Assembly: GCA_963974935.1 (NCBI GenBank) | Contig: CAXBEV010000003.1 | Span: forward strand, 1 to 64,000 | DNA: 64,000 nucleotides | Direction of reading: 5' to 3' | Source: UBA4479 sp963974935 | Lineage (GTDB): Bacteria > Pseudomonadota > Alphaproteobacteria > Rhodospirillales > Casp-alpha2 | In this document: in pieces, positions 40,766 through 49,691 of the stretch | Layout of the letters: each line of letters opens with the position of its first letter | Numbering within the stretch: the stretch's first letter is position 1 | Position numbers and translations under genes: made by a program | The notes under the pieces: model-generated | What the model saw: the letters and a program-made list of their open reading frames with translations, nothing else | Database searches by the model: none | What the model was told of the DNA's origin: nothing

Positions 40766-42919
40766 TCACCCTCTTGCCCGCTCGATGGTGTTGACGGCTT
40801 CGGAAGCGCGCAATGCGGCGATGATGTCGGACAGGTGTTTGACGTTTTTCACTTCGATATCGATCAGCATGTCGAAAAAGTCGATTTGCCGGTCGAGAAT
40901 CTTCAGATTGGTGATGTTGCCGCCGTTTTTGGCGATCACCGTCGACAGATCACCAAGCGCGCCGGGTGTGTTGCTGACCGTCAGCGTGACCCGCGCCACA
41001 TGCGCTTGCTGGGAGTCGGTGTTTTCCCATGCCACATCGAGCCAACGCTCCGGCTCGTCTTGGAATTGCTTGAGTTTTTCGCAGTCGATGGTGTGGATCG
41101 TGACGCCGCGACCGGTGGTGACGATGCCGACGATGCGATCACCCGGCAGCGGATGGCAGCAACCGGCGAAATGCATCGCCATCCCCGGGATCAGGCCCTT
41201 GATCGACACGCCCTCGCCACGCTTGCTGTTGCCGGCGCGATTGTTGGTGATTGAGACCACCTTGTCGGTGTTGTCGGTATTTTTGAGGCGCGGGTACACC
41301 GCCTCGACCACAGCCCTGGCACCGATGTGCCCGGCACCGACTTGCGCGCAAAGATCTTCGATAGTCGGTTGACTAAATAATTTAAGAACGGCATTTAAGG
41401 CTTTGTCTGAAAACTTATTTCCAGATTCTGTGAACGCGCGTTGCAGCATCGATCTGCCGAGCGCCATGTACTGGTCGCGTTCCTGCATGCGAATGTAACG
41501 ACGGATGCGCGCCCGGGCCTTGCCGCTGACCACAAAGCGTTCCCAGGTCGGCGACGGAGTCTGCGCCTTGGACGTCACGATTTGCACCTGATCGCCGTTC
41601 CTGAGCGCGGTGCGCAGTGGCATCATGCGGCCGTTGATTTTGGCACCGACGCAGCGGTCGCCAATCTCGGAGTGCACGGCATATGCAAAGTCGACCGGCG
41701 TCGCACCCGTCGGCAAGCTGATCAGGTCGCCCCTGGGCGTAAATGCAAAGACCTGGTCTTTGAACATCTCAAGCTTGGTGTGCTCGAGGAATTCTTCGGG
41801 GTCGGATGCGTGATCGAGAATTTCTAAAAGTTCGCGCAGCCAGCGATATTGCGGGCCGTCTTTGTGGGCCGCGTCGGGTTGGCCGCCGTCTTTGTAGTTC
41901 CAATGCGCGGCGACGCCGTTTTCGGCGACTTCGTGCATCTCGCGGGTACGGATTTGCAGCTCGATCCGTTGGTTTTCCGGGCCGAAGACACCGGTGTGCA
42001 GCGACCGATAGCCATTTGGCTTGGGCGTCGAGATATAATCTTTAAAGCGGCCCGGCACGGTCCGATAGGTGCCGTGCACGATGCCCAGCGTCCGATAGCA
42101 TGAGTCGATATCGTCAACGATGATACGAAACGCCATGATGTCCGATAATTGCTCGAACCCGACATCGTGTTGTTGCATCTTTTGCCAGATCGAATACGGC
42201 GACTTTTCGCGGCCCTGAATGTCGGCTTTGATGTCGTTTTCGAGCATCAGATGGTTCAATTCGCTGAGGATTCGGTCGACCAGATTGCCGCCTTGGTTAC
42301 GCAGGAAGTCTAAGCGGCGAACCACGGAATTGCGGGCGTCGGGATTGAGTTCCGCGAACGCCAGGTCTTCAAGTTCGGATTTGATTTCGTCAATGCCGAT
42401 GCGTTCTGCTAGCGGCGCATAGATTTCCATGGTTTCGCGCGCAATCCGTGCCCGGCTTTCGGGCTTTTTAATGTATTGCAGGGTGCGCATATTGTGCAGG
42501 CGGTCGGCCAGTTTGACCAACAACACGCGGATGTCTTCGGACATCGCGAGCAGAAATTTCCGGAAGTTTTCCGCCTGTTTCGCTTGGTCGGAATCAAAGT
42601 TGATCCGGGTCAGTTTGGTGACCCCGTCGACCAAACGCGCGACGTCGTTACCGAACATCTTTTCCAAGTCGGCAAATGTGGCATCGGTATCTTCGATGGT
42701 GTCGTGCAAAAGCGCCGTCACGATGGTCGCGGTATCGACCTTGTAGTGGGTCAGGATGCCGGCAACTTCGATAGGATGTGAGAAGTACGGATCGCCGGAC
42801 GCCCGCTTTTGAGCACCATGCGCACGCATCGCAAACACATAGGCGCGGTTGATCGCATCCTCGTCCGCGTTCGGATCGTAGGCCTTGATCGTCTCCACCA
42901 ATTCGAACTGGCGCATCAT
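40766..42919 (-). CDS. rsh: Bifunctional (p)ppGpp synthetase/hydrolase (RSH)
   Basis: Controls the stringent response by making and breaking (p)ppGpp. 717 residues: HD hydrolase with His48, His72-Asp73 and Glu76-Asp77 (HDTIED, intact), synthetase domain (about 235-350, RFKDYISTPKPNGYRSLHTGV), TGS domain (about 390-450, VFAFTPRGDLISLPTGATPVDFAYAVH), and a C-terminal ACT domain. Because both catalytic parts look complete, it is likely the only long RSH of the cell. It follows rpoZ after a terminator. Confidence 0.96.
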   Translation of the reverse strand: MMRQFELVETIKAYDPNADEDAINRAYVFAMRAHGAQKRASGDPYFSHPIEVAGILTHYKVDTATIVTALLHDTIEDTDATFADLEKMFGNDVARLVDGVTKLTRINFDSDQAKQAENFRKFLLAMSEDIRVLLVKLADRLHNMRTLQYIKKPESRARIARETMEIYAPLAERIGIDEIKSELEDLAFAELNPDARNSVVRRLDFLRNQGGNLVDRILSELNHLMLENDIKADIQGREKSPYSIWQKMQQHDVGFEQLSDIMAFRIIVDDIDSCYRTLGIVHGTYRTVPGRFKDYISTPKPNGYRSLHTGVFGPENQRIELQIRTREMHEVAENGVAAHWNYKDGGQPDAAHKDGPQYRWLRELLEILDHASDPEEFLEHTKLEMFKDQVFAFTPRGDLISLPTGATPVDFAYAVHSEIGDRCVGAKINGRMMPLRTALRNGDQVQIVTSKAQTPSPTWERFVVSGKARARIRRYIRMQERDQYMALGRSMLQRAFTESGNKFSDKALNAVLKLFSQPTIEDLCAQVGAGHIGARAVVEAVYPRLKNTDNTDKVVSITNNRAGNSKRGEGVSIKGLIPGMAMHFAGCCHPLPGDRIVGIVTTGRGVTIHTIDCEKLKQFQDEPERWLDVAWENTDSQQAHVARVTLTVSNTPGALGDLSTVIAKNGGNITNLKILDRQIDFFDMLIDIEVKNVKHLSDIIAALRASEAVNTIERARG

Positions 42920-42976
42920 AATAGTGCAAGCCTATCACGCGATTTCGTCGGCACCCAATAAATTGATGCAATGCAA

Positions 42977-43006
42977 CAAAAAACGGGAGCCTTAAGGCTC
43001 CCGTTT
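42977..43006 (-). terminator. Rho-independent terminator between rpoZ and rsh
   Basis: On the minus strand, AAACGGGAGCC-TTAA-GGCTCCCGTTT forms an 11-bp stem followed by further T residues (A run at 42978-42983). It follows the rpoZ stop by 25 bases and separates it from rsh. Confidence 0.9.
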
Positions 43007-43030
43007 ATGATTGGTCGTATGTGACCAAAA

Positions 43031-43453
43031 TCAATCTTCGACGTCTACCACGTCTTCAAACAGCACTTCACCGGCGCTATCGGACTCGGCGGCGCCGTCT
43101 TCAATCGACATGGTTTTGGCGAGTTCTTCAACTTCGTTATCGTTACCACTCATGCCCGGTACCATCCCCGACAGTTCTTGGCGAATCGCCATGTCGTCGA
43201 CGACATCTTCTTCAGGCTCGTCCTGCTCGACATGGTGCTGCAGGCTTTTGATCAGGTCTTCTTCAAGTTCGCGCAGATTGACGGTTTTGTCGGCGATTTC
43301 GCGGAGTGCAACGACAGGGTTTTTGTCGTTGTCGCGGTCAATCGTCAACTCGGCACCTGCCGAAATGTGGCGTGCACGCTGGGCTGCGATGGCAACCAGC
43401 TCAAAACGGTTCGGAATCTGTTCGACGCAGTCTTCAACGGTGACGCGGGCCAT
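43031..43453 (-). CDS. rpoZ: RNA polymerase omega subunit
   Basis: Small subunit that helps fold and assemble RNA polymerase. 140 residues starting MARVTVEDC, with IPNRFELVAIAAQRARHISAG and KNPVVALREIA. It is longer than the E. coli subunit (about 91) because of a very acidic tail (about 70-140, ending EDVVDVED). Start chosen at ATG 43453 with GGAG upstream; the frame has a longer open extension that is not conserved. Confidence 0.95.
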   Translation of the reverse strand: MARVTVEDCVEQIPNRFELVAIAAQRARHISAGAELTIDRDNDKNPVVALREIADKTVNLRELEEDLIKSLQHHVEQDEPEEDVVDDMAIRQELSGMVPGMSGNDNEVEELAKTMSIEDGAAESDSAGEVLFEDVVDVED

Positions 43454-43490
43454 AAGGCGTTCTCCGGATCGGTAAATGGGATTTGCGCGG

Positions 43491-43519
43491 TTTATATGGG
43501 GTTCAAGCCGATGGTGCAA
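43491..43519 (-). promoter_or_regulatory. Sigma70 promoter of rpoZ
   Basis: On the minus strand TTGCAC (43514-43519) and TATAAA (43491-43496) are separated by 17 bases. The predicted start is about 30 bases before the rpoZ ATG. Confidence 0.6.
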
Positions 43520-43566
43520 GGAGTTTGATGTTACTTATCTGCCTTATCCCCCATCCCCTCCCATTG

Positions 43567-43663
43567 CGTCATCCTGAACTTGATTCAGGATCCACCGTTG
43601 TGCAAACACCGAAGCGTACGTGCCGGGGCGACCGTGGGTCCTGAATCAAGTTCAGGATGACGC
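43567..43663. repeat. Family B palindromic element, copy 7, with trailing edge copies
   Basis: Standard arms; the spacer has GTGCAAACACCGAAGCG and GTGCCGGGGCGACCG. After the right end, the string TTCAGGATGACGC occurs again twice within 50 bases (up to about 43712). The whole stretch fills the 287-base gap between rpoZ and folK. Confidence 0.9.
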
Positions 43664-43740
43664 GGTGTGTGGTTTTCAGGATGACGCTGAGTTCGCTTTC
43701 AGGATGACGCGGCGTTTATAGAGCGCAGCTTGACGTGGGG

Positions 43741-44280
43741 TTAATTTATCCCCCATTCCGTCCCATAAGCCCCTTCTGCATCGAGAATCGGACGGCAGGT
43801 CTGGTCTTTGGGGAGAGCTTCGATCAGCGTAGACAGCGCGGCCCCGCTGACCGGATGGCGCCAATCGGGGGCGATGTCGTGCAACGGCATAAGCACAAAT
43901 GCCCGAACGTGCAGGCGTGGGTGTGGGATTTCGACGGCGCCGGGGTGGTCGGCGGTAATGATCACATCGTCATAGGCCAAAACATCGATATCAATGGTGC
44001 GCGGCGCATTTGGGATGCTGCGTTGGCGGCCGAGTTCGGCTTCAACGTGCAGAACTTCGGCGACGAGGGCTTCGGCGTCCAATGTTGTCGCGACCGCAGC
44101 GACGCCGTTGATATACCAGGGCTGGTCGCTGGTCGGTACCGGGGCGCTTTCGAACCAGCGCGATCTGGCGACAATCTCCACGCCACGAGCTGCCAATAAT
44201 GATAATGCAGCCCCGCAGGTACGCCGGGGTGGGCCAAATGTTGCGCACGGCAAATTGCCGCCGATACCGATTAATTTCAC
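43741..44280 (-). CDS. folK: 2-amino-4-hydroxy-6-hydroxymethyldihydropteridine pyrophosphokinase
   Basis: Adds pyrophosphate to the pterin precursor of folate. 179 residues beginning at GTG, KLIGIGGNLP, with SRWFESAPVPTSDQPWYINGV, RTIDIDVLAYDD and IPHPRLHVRAFVLMPLHDI, all family hallmarks. Only folate gene in the window besides glyA. Divergent from the NYN-domain gene. Confidence 0.95.
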   Translation of the reverse strand: MKLIGIGGNLPCATFGPPRRTCGAALSLLAARGVEIVARSRWFESAPVPTSDQPWYINGVAAVATTLDAEALVAEVLHVEAELGRQRSIPNAPRTIDIDVLAYDDVIITADHPGAVEIPHPRLHVRAFVLMPLHDIAPDWRHPVSGAALSTLIEALPKDQTCRPILDAEGAYGTEWGIN

Positions 44281-44435
44281 GCCGTCTGACCCTTGTCGAT
44301 TTATGAATCAGGGATTACGTAAAGGATGTGGGTGCCACTCGTCGACCTATTTTGCGGCGATTGCGGCTTTTATTGTATCGCGTTCGGGACCATTAGGTCA
44401 CCAAAACGCCGTTTTGAAAAAAAATGAGGTTTATT

Positions 44436-45095
44436 ATGCAAATTTACGCGCAAGAGCGCGTCGCGCTCTTTATCGACGGCTCAAATTTATATGCGGCTGC
44501 CCGGGCGTTGGGCTTTGATATTGATTACCGGCGGCTACTGGATGTGTTCCAGAAGAACGGTCGGCTGACCCGTGCGTTCTATTACACGGCGCTGATGGAA
44601 GATCAGGAATATTCACCGATCCGTCCGCTCGTCGACTGGCTCGATTACAACGGTTACACCATGGTCACCAAGCCGACCAAGGAATTCACCGATGCCGCCG
44701 GGCGCCGTAAAATTAAAGGCAATATGGACATCGAGCTCGCCATCGACGTGATGGAGATGGCCGAGCATTTGGACCACATCATCATTTTCTCAGGTGACGG
44801 GGATTTTCGTCGCTTGGTCGAAGCGGTGCAGCGCAAAGGCGTGCGTGTCAGCGTGGTCTCCACCATTGAGAGCCAGCCGCCGATGATCGCCGACGAACTC
44901 CGGCGCCAAGCGGATACGTTCATCGAATTGGCCGACATTCAAAAAGACATTCAACGCACCGGTGGCCAAAAACGCCCGCCCCGCGATGACGTTGGCCCTA
45001 TTGAGGATGATCTGCCGCCGTTGGATGATGACGAATACGACGAGTTGGAGGATGCCGATTATGATGTTGCAGATAACGCGCAAGATCAGCCATGA
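44436..45095 (+). CDS. NYN domain protein (LabA/DUF88 family)
   Basis: Likely metal-dependent RNase of PIN-like fold. 219 residues: the NYN domain (about 5-155) begins ERVALFIDGSNLYAAARALG with the first acidic residue, has RKIKGNMDIELAIDVME and IIIFSGDGDFRRLVEAV. The C-terminus is an acidic tail (about 190-219, rich in Asp/Glu). I chose ATG 44436 with AGGT upstream; ATG 44424 would add four residues. A bacterial LabA-like protein of unknown target. Confidence 0.9.
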   Translation: MQIYAQERVALFIDGSNLYAAARALGFDIDYRRLLDVFQKNGRLTRAFYYTALMEDQEYSPIRPLVDWLDYNGYTMVTKPTKEFTDAAGRRKIKGNMDIELAIDVMEMAEHLDHIIIFSGDGDFRRLVEAVQRKGVRVSVVSTIESQPPMIADELRRQADTFIELADIQKDIQRTGGQKRPPRDDVGPIEDDLPPLDDDEYDELEDADYDVADNAQDQP

Positions 45096-45139
45096 TCATC
45101 GGTGACGGCGTGCTAAGCAACTGATTATAATGTCATTTA

Positions 45140-45787
45140 ATGTTTAAAAACCCCGACCACGATTGCCCGCTGTGCCCGCGTCTCAAGTCGTTTCGCGATG
45201 CCAATGCGGCTGCCTACCCAGACTGGCACAACGGCCCCGTCGACGCGTTCGGGCCGCTGTCGGCGAAGGTGTTGGTGGTCGGTTTGGCACCGGGGCTGCG
45301 CGGCGCGAACCGCACCAGCCGACCGTTCACAGGCGACTGGGCCGGTGATTTATTGTATGCGACGTTGCTGAAGTTCGGTTTTGCGTCGGGCACCTATGGT
45401 AAGACCAGCGATGACGGTCTTGAATTGATTGATTGCCGGGTGACCAATGCGGTGCGCTGTGTGCCGCCTGAAAACAAGCCGACCGGGCCTGAAACCCGGA
45501 CTTGCAACCCATTCCTCAAAAATGAAATCGACGCGATGCCCGATTTGCGTGCGATTTTGGCGTTGGGCACGTTGTCACACGGGGCCGTGCTGACGGCGCT
45601 TGGCGTGCGGAAGTCGCTGGTCAAGTTCGGCCACCGCGCACGTCATGCCCTGCCCGGCGACGATTTCTTGCCGACATTATTCAACAGCTACCACTGTTCG
45701 CGCTACAACACGAACACCGGGCGCCTCACCGAAGCGATGTTCGAAGACGTATTTTCTGATATACGCCATTTTATTGCGGCGCCTTAG
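45140..45787 (+). CDS. Uracil-DNA glycosylase family protein (type 5/UdgB-like)
   Basis: Base-excision repair enzyme. 215 residues: CPLC near the N-terminus and two later cysteines (NAVRCVPP and TRTCNPF) fit the iron-sulfur cluster of type 4/5 enzymes; GLAPGLRGANRTSRPFTGDWAGDLLY is the catalytic motif region; NSYHCSRYNTNTGRL holds the HxxxxN-type end motif. It follows the NYN gene by 44 bases and may be co-transcribed with it. Confidence 0.9.
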   Translation: MFKNPDHDCPLCPRLKSFRDANAAAYPDWHNGPVDAFGPLSAKVLVVGLAPGLRGANRTSRPFTGDWAGDLLYATLLKFGFASGTYGKTSDDGLELIDCRVTNAVRCVPPENKPTGPETRTCNPFLKNEIDAMPDLRAILALGTLSHGAVLTALGVRKSLVKFGHRARHALPGDDFLPTLFNSYHCSRYNTNTGRLTEAMFEDVFSDIRHFIAAP

Positions 45788-45799
45788 CGCGCAACCCAT

Positions 45800-45827
45800 T
45801 TGCGTCATCGGCGGAACGCGGTATTAT
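45800..45827 (+). promoter_or_regulatory. Candidate promoter of the DUF4169 gene
   Basis: TTGCGT (45800-45805) and TATTAT (45822-45827) lie 16 bases apart, ending about 34 bases upstream of the GTG start. Spacing is slightly short and the -35 a modest match. Confidence 0.4.
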
Positions 45828-45861
45828 ATTGAAAATTCAGTGACATAACACGAGGCGACCC

Positions 45862-46074
45862 GTGAGCGCAGAAATCATTAATTTGAACCAATATCGCAAG
45901 GCGCGGCAGAAGCACGATAAAGTCGACCAAGCTGCCGAAAACCGCCGCAAGCATGGTCGAACCAAAGCCGAGCGCAAGGTCGACGACAAAACCCGCGACG
46001 ATGCGGAAACGCAGCTTAAAGGCAAACAATTCGTCGATAACGCCGATGATGATACGTCGGGGACACCGGCTTAA
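45862..46074 (+). CDS. DUF4169 family protein
   Basis: 70 residues, highly charged and probably helical: NLNQYRKARQKHDKVDQAAE and NRRKHGRTKAERKVDDKT match the DUF4169 pattern of small alphaproteobacterial proteins. The start is GTG with GAGG upstream. Function unknown; the basic, RNA-binding-like composition is the only clue. Confidence 0.85.
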   Translation: MSAEIINLNQYRKARQKHDKVDQAAENRRKHGRTKAERKVDDKTRDDAETQLKGKQFVDNADDDTSGTPA

Positions 46075-46110
46075 CGCACATTGCCCTTTTGCTTCTCTGC
46101 TCTCCAATAC

Positions 46111-46143
46111 CGCGTCATTCTGAACTTGATTCAGGATGACGCC
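46111..46143. repeat. Short family B hairpin
   Basis: GCGTCATTCTGAACTTGATT and TCAGGATGACGCC form the short form of the family B element with a mismatch in the left arm. It lies between the convergent DUF4169 and DUF4170 genes. Confidence 0.8.
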
Positions 46144-46178
46144 AGGGGAAGAGGTTGCGCAGGCGATGATCACCTCAC

Positions 46179-46421
46179 TTAGTGACTATGCCCGTCCTCG
46201 TCGCTTTCCGGGTCGAGCAAGCGGTGCATGTGGACGATCACGTACTTGGTGTGCGACGAGTCGACGCTGCCTTGCGCCTTGCCGCGCCAAGCCGTCAGCG
46301 CGGATTGGTAGTCGGGGAAGATACCGACGATATCGAGACTTTTGGTGTCGATGAAATCAGTGCCGGTCGGGTCTTTGACTTCACCACCGAAGACCAGGTG
46401 CAATAACGCTTTATCAGGCAT
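46179..46421 (-). CDS. DUF4170 family protein
   Basis: 80 residues; LLHLVFGGEVKDPTGTDFID, SLDIVGIFPDYQSALTAWRG and KYVIVHMHRLLDPE match the DUF4170 pattern. It is cytosolic, and the function is unknown, but the family is very widespread in Alphaproteobacteria. Downstream of the glutathione peroxidase gene on the same strand, 77 bases away. Confidence 0.88.
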   Translation of the reverse strand: MPDKALLHLVFGGEVKDPTGTDFIDTKSLDIVGIFPDYQSALTAWRGKAQGSVDSSHTKYVIVHMHRLLDPESDEDGHSH

Positions 46422-46498
46422 CGTGTTATCTCCGAATGAGGGGTCGGTTTTTTTGACCTTAGCGGAGACGCCACGCCCTCACAAATCCGGTTTTGTCG

Positions 46499-47053
46499 TT
46501 ATTGCGGCAGCACCGCTTCGATGGCCTTGATGATTTTGGCAGAGTCCGGTGCGGTCGGCGTCGAAAACCAATCGGTCAACGTGCCGTCGGGCGCAATCAG
46601 GTACTTGTGGAAATTCCATTTCGGCGATCCGATCACGCCGACCTGCGATTTCGCCCACTTGTAAAACGGGTGCGCATCGTCGCCCTTCACATGTTCTTTC
46701 GACGTCAGCGGGAAATCCACGTTAAACGTGGTCTCGCAAAACTCTTTGATCTCTTCGGCTTTGCCGGGCTCTTGGCTACCGAAGTCGTTGGACGGCACGC
46801 CCAACACGACCAAGCCCCGTTCGCGGTAACGCGACCACACGGATTGCAGCGCTTCGTATTGCTTCGTGAAGCCACAGAAAGATGCCGTATTCACCACCAG
46901 AACCGCCTTTCCCTGAAAGCTTTTCGCAGGCAGCGGATCGCCTTCAATGGCGGTGAAATCGAAGTCGTGAAATGACATTTGCGAAGCTCCGGCAACTGTG
47001 GGGGCGCTTAAGGCGAAGACGATGGCCAGCGCGGCTGAGATAAGTCGTAACAT
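46499..47053 (-). CDS. Glutathione peroxidase family protein, probably exported
   Basis: Thiol peroxidase that reduces hydroperoxides. 184 residues: N-terminal signal peptide (about 1-23), catalytic Cys60 in NTASFCGFTKQYEAL (Cys, no selenocysteine), GVPSNDFGSQEPG with the conserved Asn/Gln region, and WNFHKYLI with the conserved Trp. The start was set at 47053; the longer frame has no signal peptide. The export signal sets it apart from the cytosolic BsaA-type. Confidence 0.9.
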   Translation of the reverse strand: MLRLISAALAIVFALSAPTVAGASQMSFHDFDFTAIEGDPLPAKSFQGKAVLVVNTASFCGFTKQYEALQSVWSRYRERGLVVLGVPSNDFGSQEPGKAEEIKEFCETTFNVDFPLTSKEHVKGDDAHPFYKWAKSQVGVIGSPKWNFHKYLIAPDGTLTDWFSTPTAPDSAKIIKAIEAVLPQ

Positions 47054-47186
47054 GGGACACCCTGCGTTGTTTAGCTCTATCGTTCTACGGATCAAACGGC
47101 GGCGTGGTTTAGTTTTTTTGCTGGAGGCGCACCGATGTCCCGGATCGCTGCGGCATCCTCCCTCCCCTAGCGTCATCCGCCTCCCG

Positions 47187-47283
47187 CGTCATCCTGAACT
47201 TGATTCAGGATCCATAGTTGAGCCCGCTCGGAAGTTGATGTGTTGGCACAGTGGTAGATCCTGAATCAAGTTCAGGGTGACGC
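47187..47283. repeat. Family B palindromic element, copy 9
   Basis: Arms as in other copies, except that the right arm ends TTCAGGGTGACG with one change. It lies 100 bases upstream of the glutathione peroxidase ATG, between it and the 71-residue gene. Confidence 0.9.
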
Positions 47284-47317
47284 ACTGGGGTGGCAGGGTG
47301 AAAAGCGTCTATCATCT

Positions 47318-47533
47318 TCACCCTTCAAACCACACCACAGCCTGAGTGGCGGCCCGGAGCGCGTCTTCGACCGTTGTAAACCGGCGCTCGGCATAACCGC
47401 CAATGGCGAACCAGCCGGATGTGTCTTCGACGTCGCGGCGGAATTCTTCAAAGCCGATGGAGCCGTCGTCCCTGGAAAATACATCCACGCAAAGGCTACC
47501 GTCAGGATTGTTGATGGAGCGGAGCACCGTCAT
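47318..47533 (-). CDS. Hypothetical protein, 71 residues
   Basis: Unrecognised small soluble protein. It has LRSINNPDGSLCVDVFSRDD, SIGFEEFRRDVED, GYAERRFTTVEDALRAA and an aromatic end VVWFEG, which looks like a compact alpha/beta fold. The ATG at 47533 has AAAGGAAC upstream and overlaps the stop of the 52-residue reading frame before it by ATGA. The pair follows the lytic transglycosylase gene. Confidence 0.65.
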   Translation of the reverse strand: MTVLRSINNPDGSLCVDVFSRDDGSIGFEEFRRDVEDTSGWFAIGGYAERRFTTVEDALRAATQAVVWFEG

Positions 47534-47688
47534 TTGCAGCGTTCCTTTAGCCACCGTTTGCCATTATTTATGATAGCCGCGGTCGAGCCCATGATATCAT
47601 CGGTGGCAGCATGATCGCCTAATACCGAGCCCTTTTGGCCCGAGAACATGGCATCAAAGCGGCCGTCACCGGATTTTAAGATAGGCAT
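47530..47688 (-). CDS. Small ORF of 52 residues coupled to the next gene
   Basis: Read by hand on the minus strand: ATG at 47688, TGA at 47530-47532. The product begins MPILKSGDGRFDAMFSGQKG and ends INNGKRWLKERCK. It starts 2 bases after the transglycosylase stop and its TGA overlaps the ATG of the 71-residue gene (ATGA). This tight three-gene packing argues that it is translated. No family recognised. Confidence 0.5.
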   Translation of the reverse strand: MPILKSGDGRFDAMFSGQKGSVLGDHAATDDIMGSTAAIINNGKRWLKERCK

Positions 47689-47690
47689 GG

Positions 47691-49691
47691 CTATCGGCCG
47701 AGGTCGCGCTCAAGCCCCAACGCGACTTCCGTATCGGCGAGCTTGCGGCGGTACACTTGGACGTTTTCCAACACGCGCTGCACGTAGTTACGAGTTTCCT
47801 TAAACGGGATCAGTTCGATCCAGTCGATGGCATCGACATCGGGCTGACGCGGGTCGCCGTTTTCGCGGATCCACTGCCGCACCCGGTGCGGGCCGGCGTT
47901 ATAGCTGGCAATAGCGAGCGGCAGATAGCCGTCGTAATCTTTGATTAAATCCGCGATGTACGCTTGGCCGAGCGTCAGGTTGTAGTCCGGATCAGTGATC
48001 AGCTTTTGTTTTGAATAGCGGAGCCCGGCTTGTTTCGCGACGACCTTTGCGGTCGCCGGCATCAACTGCATCAGACCGCGCGCACCGGCGTGGCTGATCG
48101 CTGCGCTATCGTATTCGCTTTCTTGGCGCACCAATGCCAACACCAATGACGTTTCCGGCTTCGCGGCGTTAATCCTGGACGGCATCCGGGGCGGCACAAG
48201 CTCAGGGTAACCACCGGAAACGAAGCGCTTGTGATTTTGGGCAGCTTGTTTGGCGACGCGGATCGCTAGGTCCGGACGCCCGCTGAGCCGTGCTAGGCGC
48301 GCCGTCAGGGCCAACCAACTTGGATCGTTGTTGAGCGTCGCGATGTGCGTGATTAGCGAATACAGCCGATCGTTCTCACCGGCACCGGCCAGCATGCGGA
48401 CTGCGCGCACCAATTCGTTGCTATCGAAGCGCTTGCGCATTTCTGCACCGGCGCCGGTATCTGGCGGCAGTTTTAGCGCCTTGCCGGGCGTCACTATTGC
48501 CGCCGCCAGTTGCCCGTAATAGGTCGTCGGATGCTGGGCGGCGGTGGTGTACCAATCTTTAGCGGCTTTTTCGGCTTTCAACGCCTTGGCGGCGCGACCC
48601 GCCCAATAGGCGCCGCGTGACAAGCTGACCGGAAAACTGACGCCGTCATACATCCGCTTGAAGTGTGCCAGTGCGACCTTCGGCTCGTTCAAGAAGCGAA
48701 GTGCAATCCAACCCGAGAACCACTCGGCCTCAGCATGGTCGGCAGCGTGTTCAGGGGTCAAGCCGTGCTGCGCGGCGATCCGATAGGCTTCGGAAATATG
48801 ACCTTTTTGCAATAGGTCGCGGGCGATGATCGCGCGTTCATCCCACCAGCGGTACGGATAAGGTACTCCTTCTGGCAGGCCGTGAAACAGATTGAGCGCA
48901 CTGTCCAAGCCCTTTTTACGGCGCCACCGGAGCCGTTCATAGATCAAGCCCGGGTCGTTTTGCAGGTTTTTCGGCACCTGTGAGACCAAATAATCGACAT
49001 TGCCGCGCATATGGCGGAGTGAACTGCGGGCCTGGATCAGTTTTGCATATTTCGCATCGACCCGGTAAATCATCCTTTGTGACGGCCAATACTTGCCGTC
49101 CCACAACAAGCGATCTGCGCGCAGCCGGTTGTCGGCGAGCGTCAGGTATTTGCGGAACTTTTTGTAAAACGCCCGCTCGTGCCCTTTCGAGAAATCACCG
49201 TCGAACCAGGCGCGCCGCACCAAAGCGATGCCTTCTTTGGTACGCCCGGCACGGAGTAAGGCACCGGCAAGCTTCTCGAAGCCAAGCTCGGTGATCGGTT
49301 CGCGGGTACCAAACCAATCGATGATGAAGTCCGCGTTTGCGTATGTATCCAGGGCTTCTTCGGCACGCGACATCAGCCGTGTCGAGCGTGGCCAATCCGG
49401 ATTGCGGCGGATGAATTCGTTGATCGCCTCGAACTCAGTGCCGAATCCACCTTGGAAAAGCACGTACCAAGACACGATCTTGCGTGCCAGCGGGTCGTTA
49501 AGTTGTCGGGCATAATGCTCAAGCCGCTTTTTCTTGCCGCGCTCGACTTCTTTAAGTGCATTGGAAAACACCTGCGCTTCGCTTACCGAGAGCGCGTCGG
49601 CACGGGCGACATTGCCGGCTGGTGAAAAGAACAGCCCCATACAAAGGCCGACCATCGCCAAGCGACGCAATACATAAACGCGGGGTCTCAT
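47691..49691 (-). CDS. Soluble lytic murein transglycosylase (Slt-type)
   Basis: Periplasmic enzyme that cleaves peptidoglycan glycan strands to 1,6-anhydro-muropeptides. 666 residues: signal peptide (about 1-32), a long alpha-helical repeat superhelix like the E. coli Slt70 U-domain, and a C-terminal SLT catalytic domain from about 513 with Glu524 in LVRQESEYDSAA, GARGLMQLMPATA and ASYNAGPHRVRQW. Start at ATG 49691; an upstream TTG is ignored. Divergent from dapA. Confidence 0.94.
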   Translation of the reverse strand: MRPRVYVLRRLAMVGLCMGLFFSPAGNVARADALSVSEAQVFSNALKEVERGKKKRLEHYARQLNDPLARKIVSWYVLFQGGFGTEFEAINEFIRRNPDWPRSTRLMSRAEEALDTYANADFIIDWFGTREPITELGFEKLAGALLRAGRTKEGIALVRRAWFDGDFSKGHERAFYKKFRKYLTLADNRLRADRLLWDGKYWPSQRMIYRVDAKYAKLIQARSSLRHMRGNVDYLVSQVPKNLQNDPGLIYERLRWRRKKGLDSALNLFHGLPEGVPYPYRWWDERAIIARDLLQKGHISEAYRIAAQHGLTPEHAADHAEAEWFSGWIALRFLNEPKVALAHFKRMYDGVSFPVSLSRGAYWAGRAAKALKAEKAAKDWYTTAAQHPTTYYGQLAAAIVTPGKALKLPPDTGAGAEMRKRFDSNELVRAVRMLAGAGENDRLYSLITHIATLNNDPSWLALTARLARLSGRPDLAIRVAKQAAQNHKRFVSGGYPELVPPRMPSRINAAKPETSLVLALVRQESEYDSAAISHAGARGLMQLMPATAKVVAKQAGLRYSKQKLITDPDYNLTLGQAYIADLIKDYDGYLPLAIASYNAGPHRVRQWIRENGDPRQPDVDAIDWIELIPFKETRNYVQRVLENVQVYRRKLADTEVALGLERDLGR

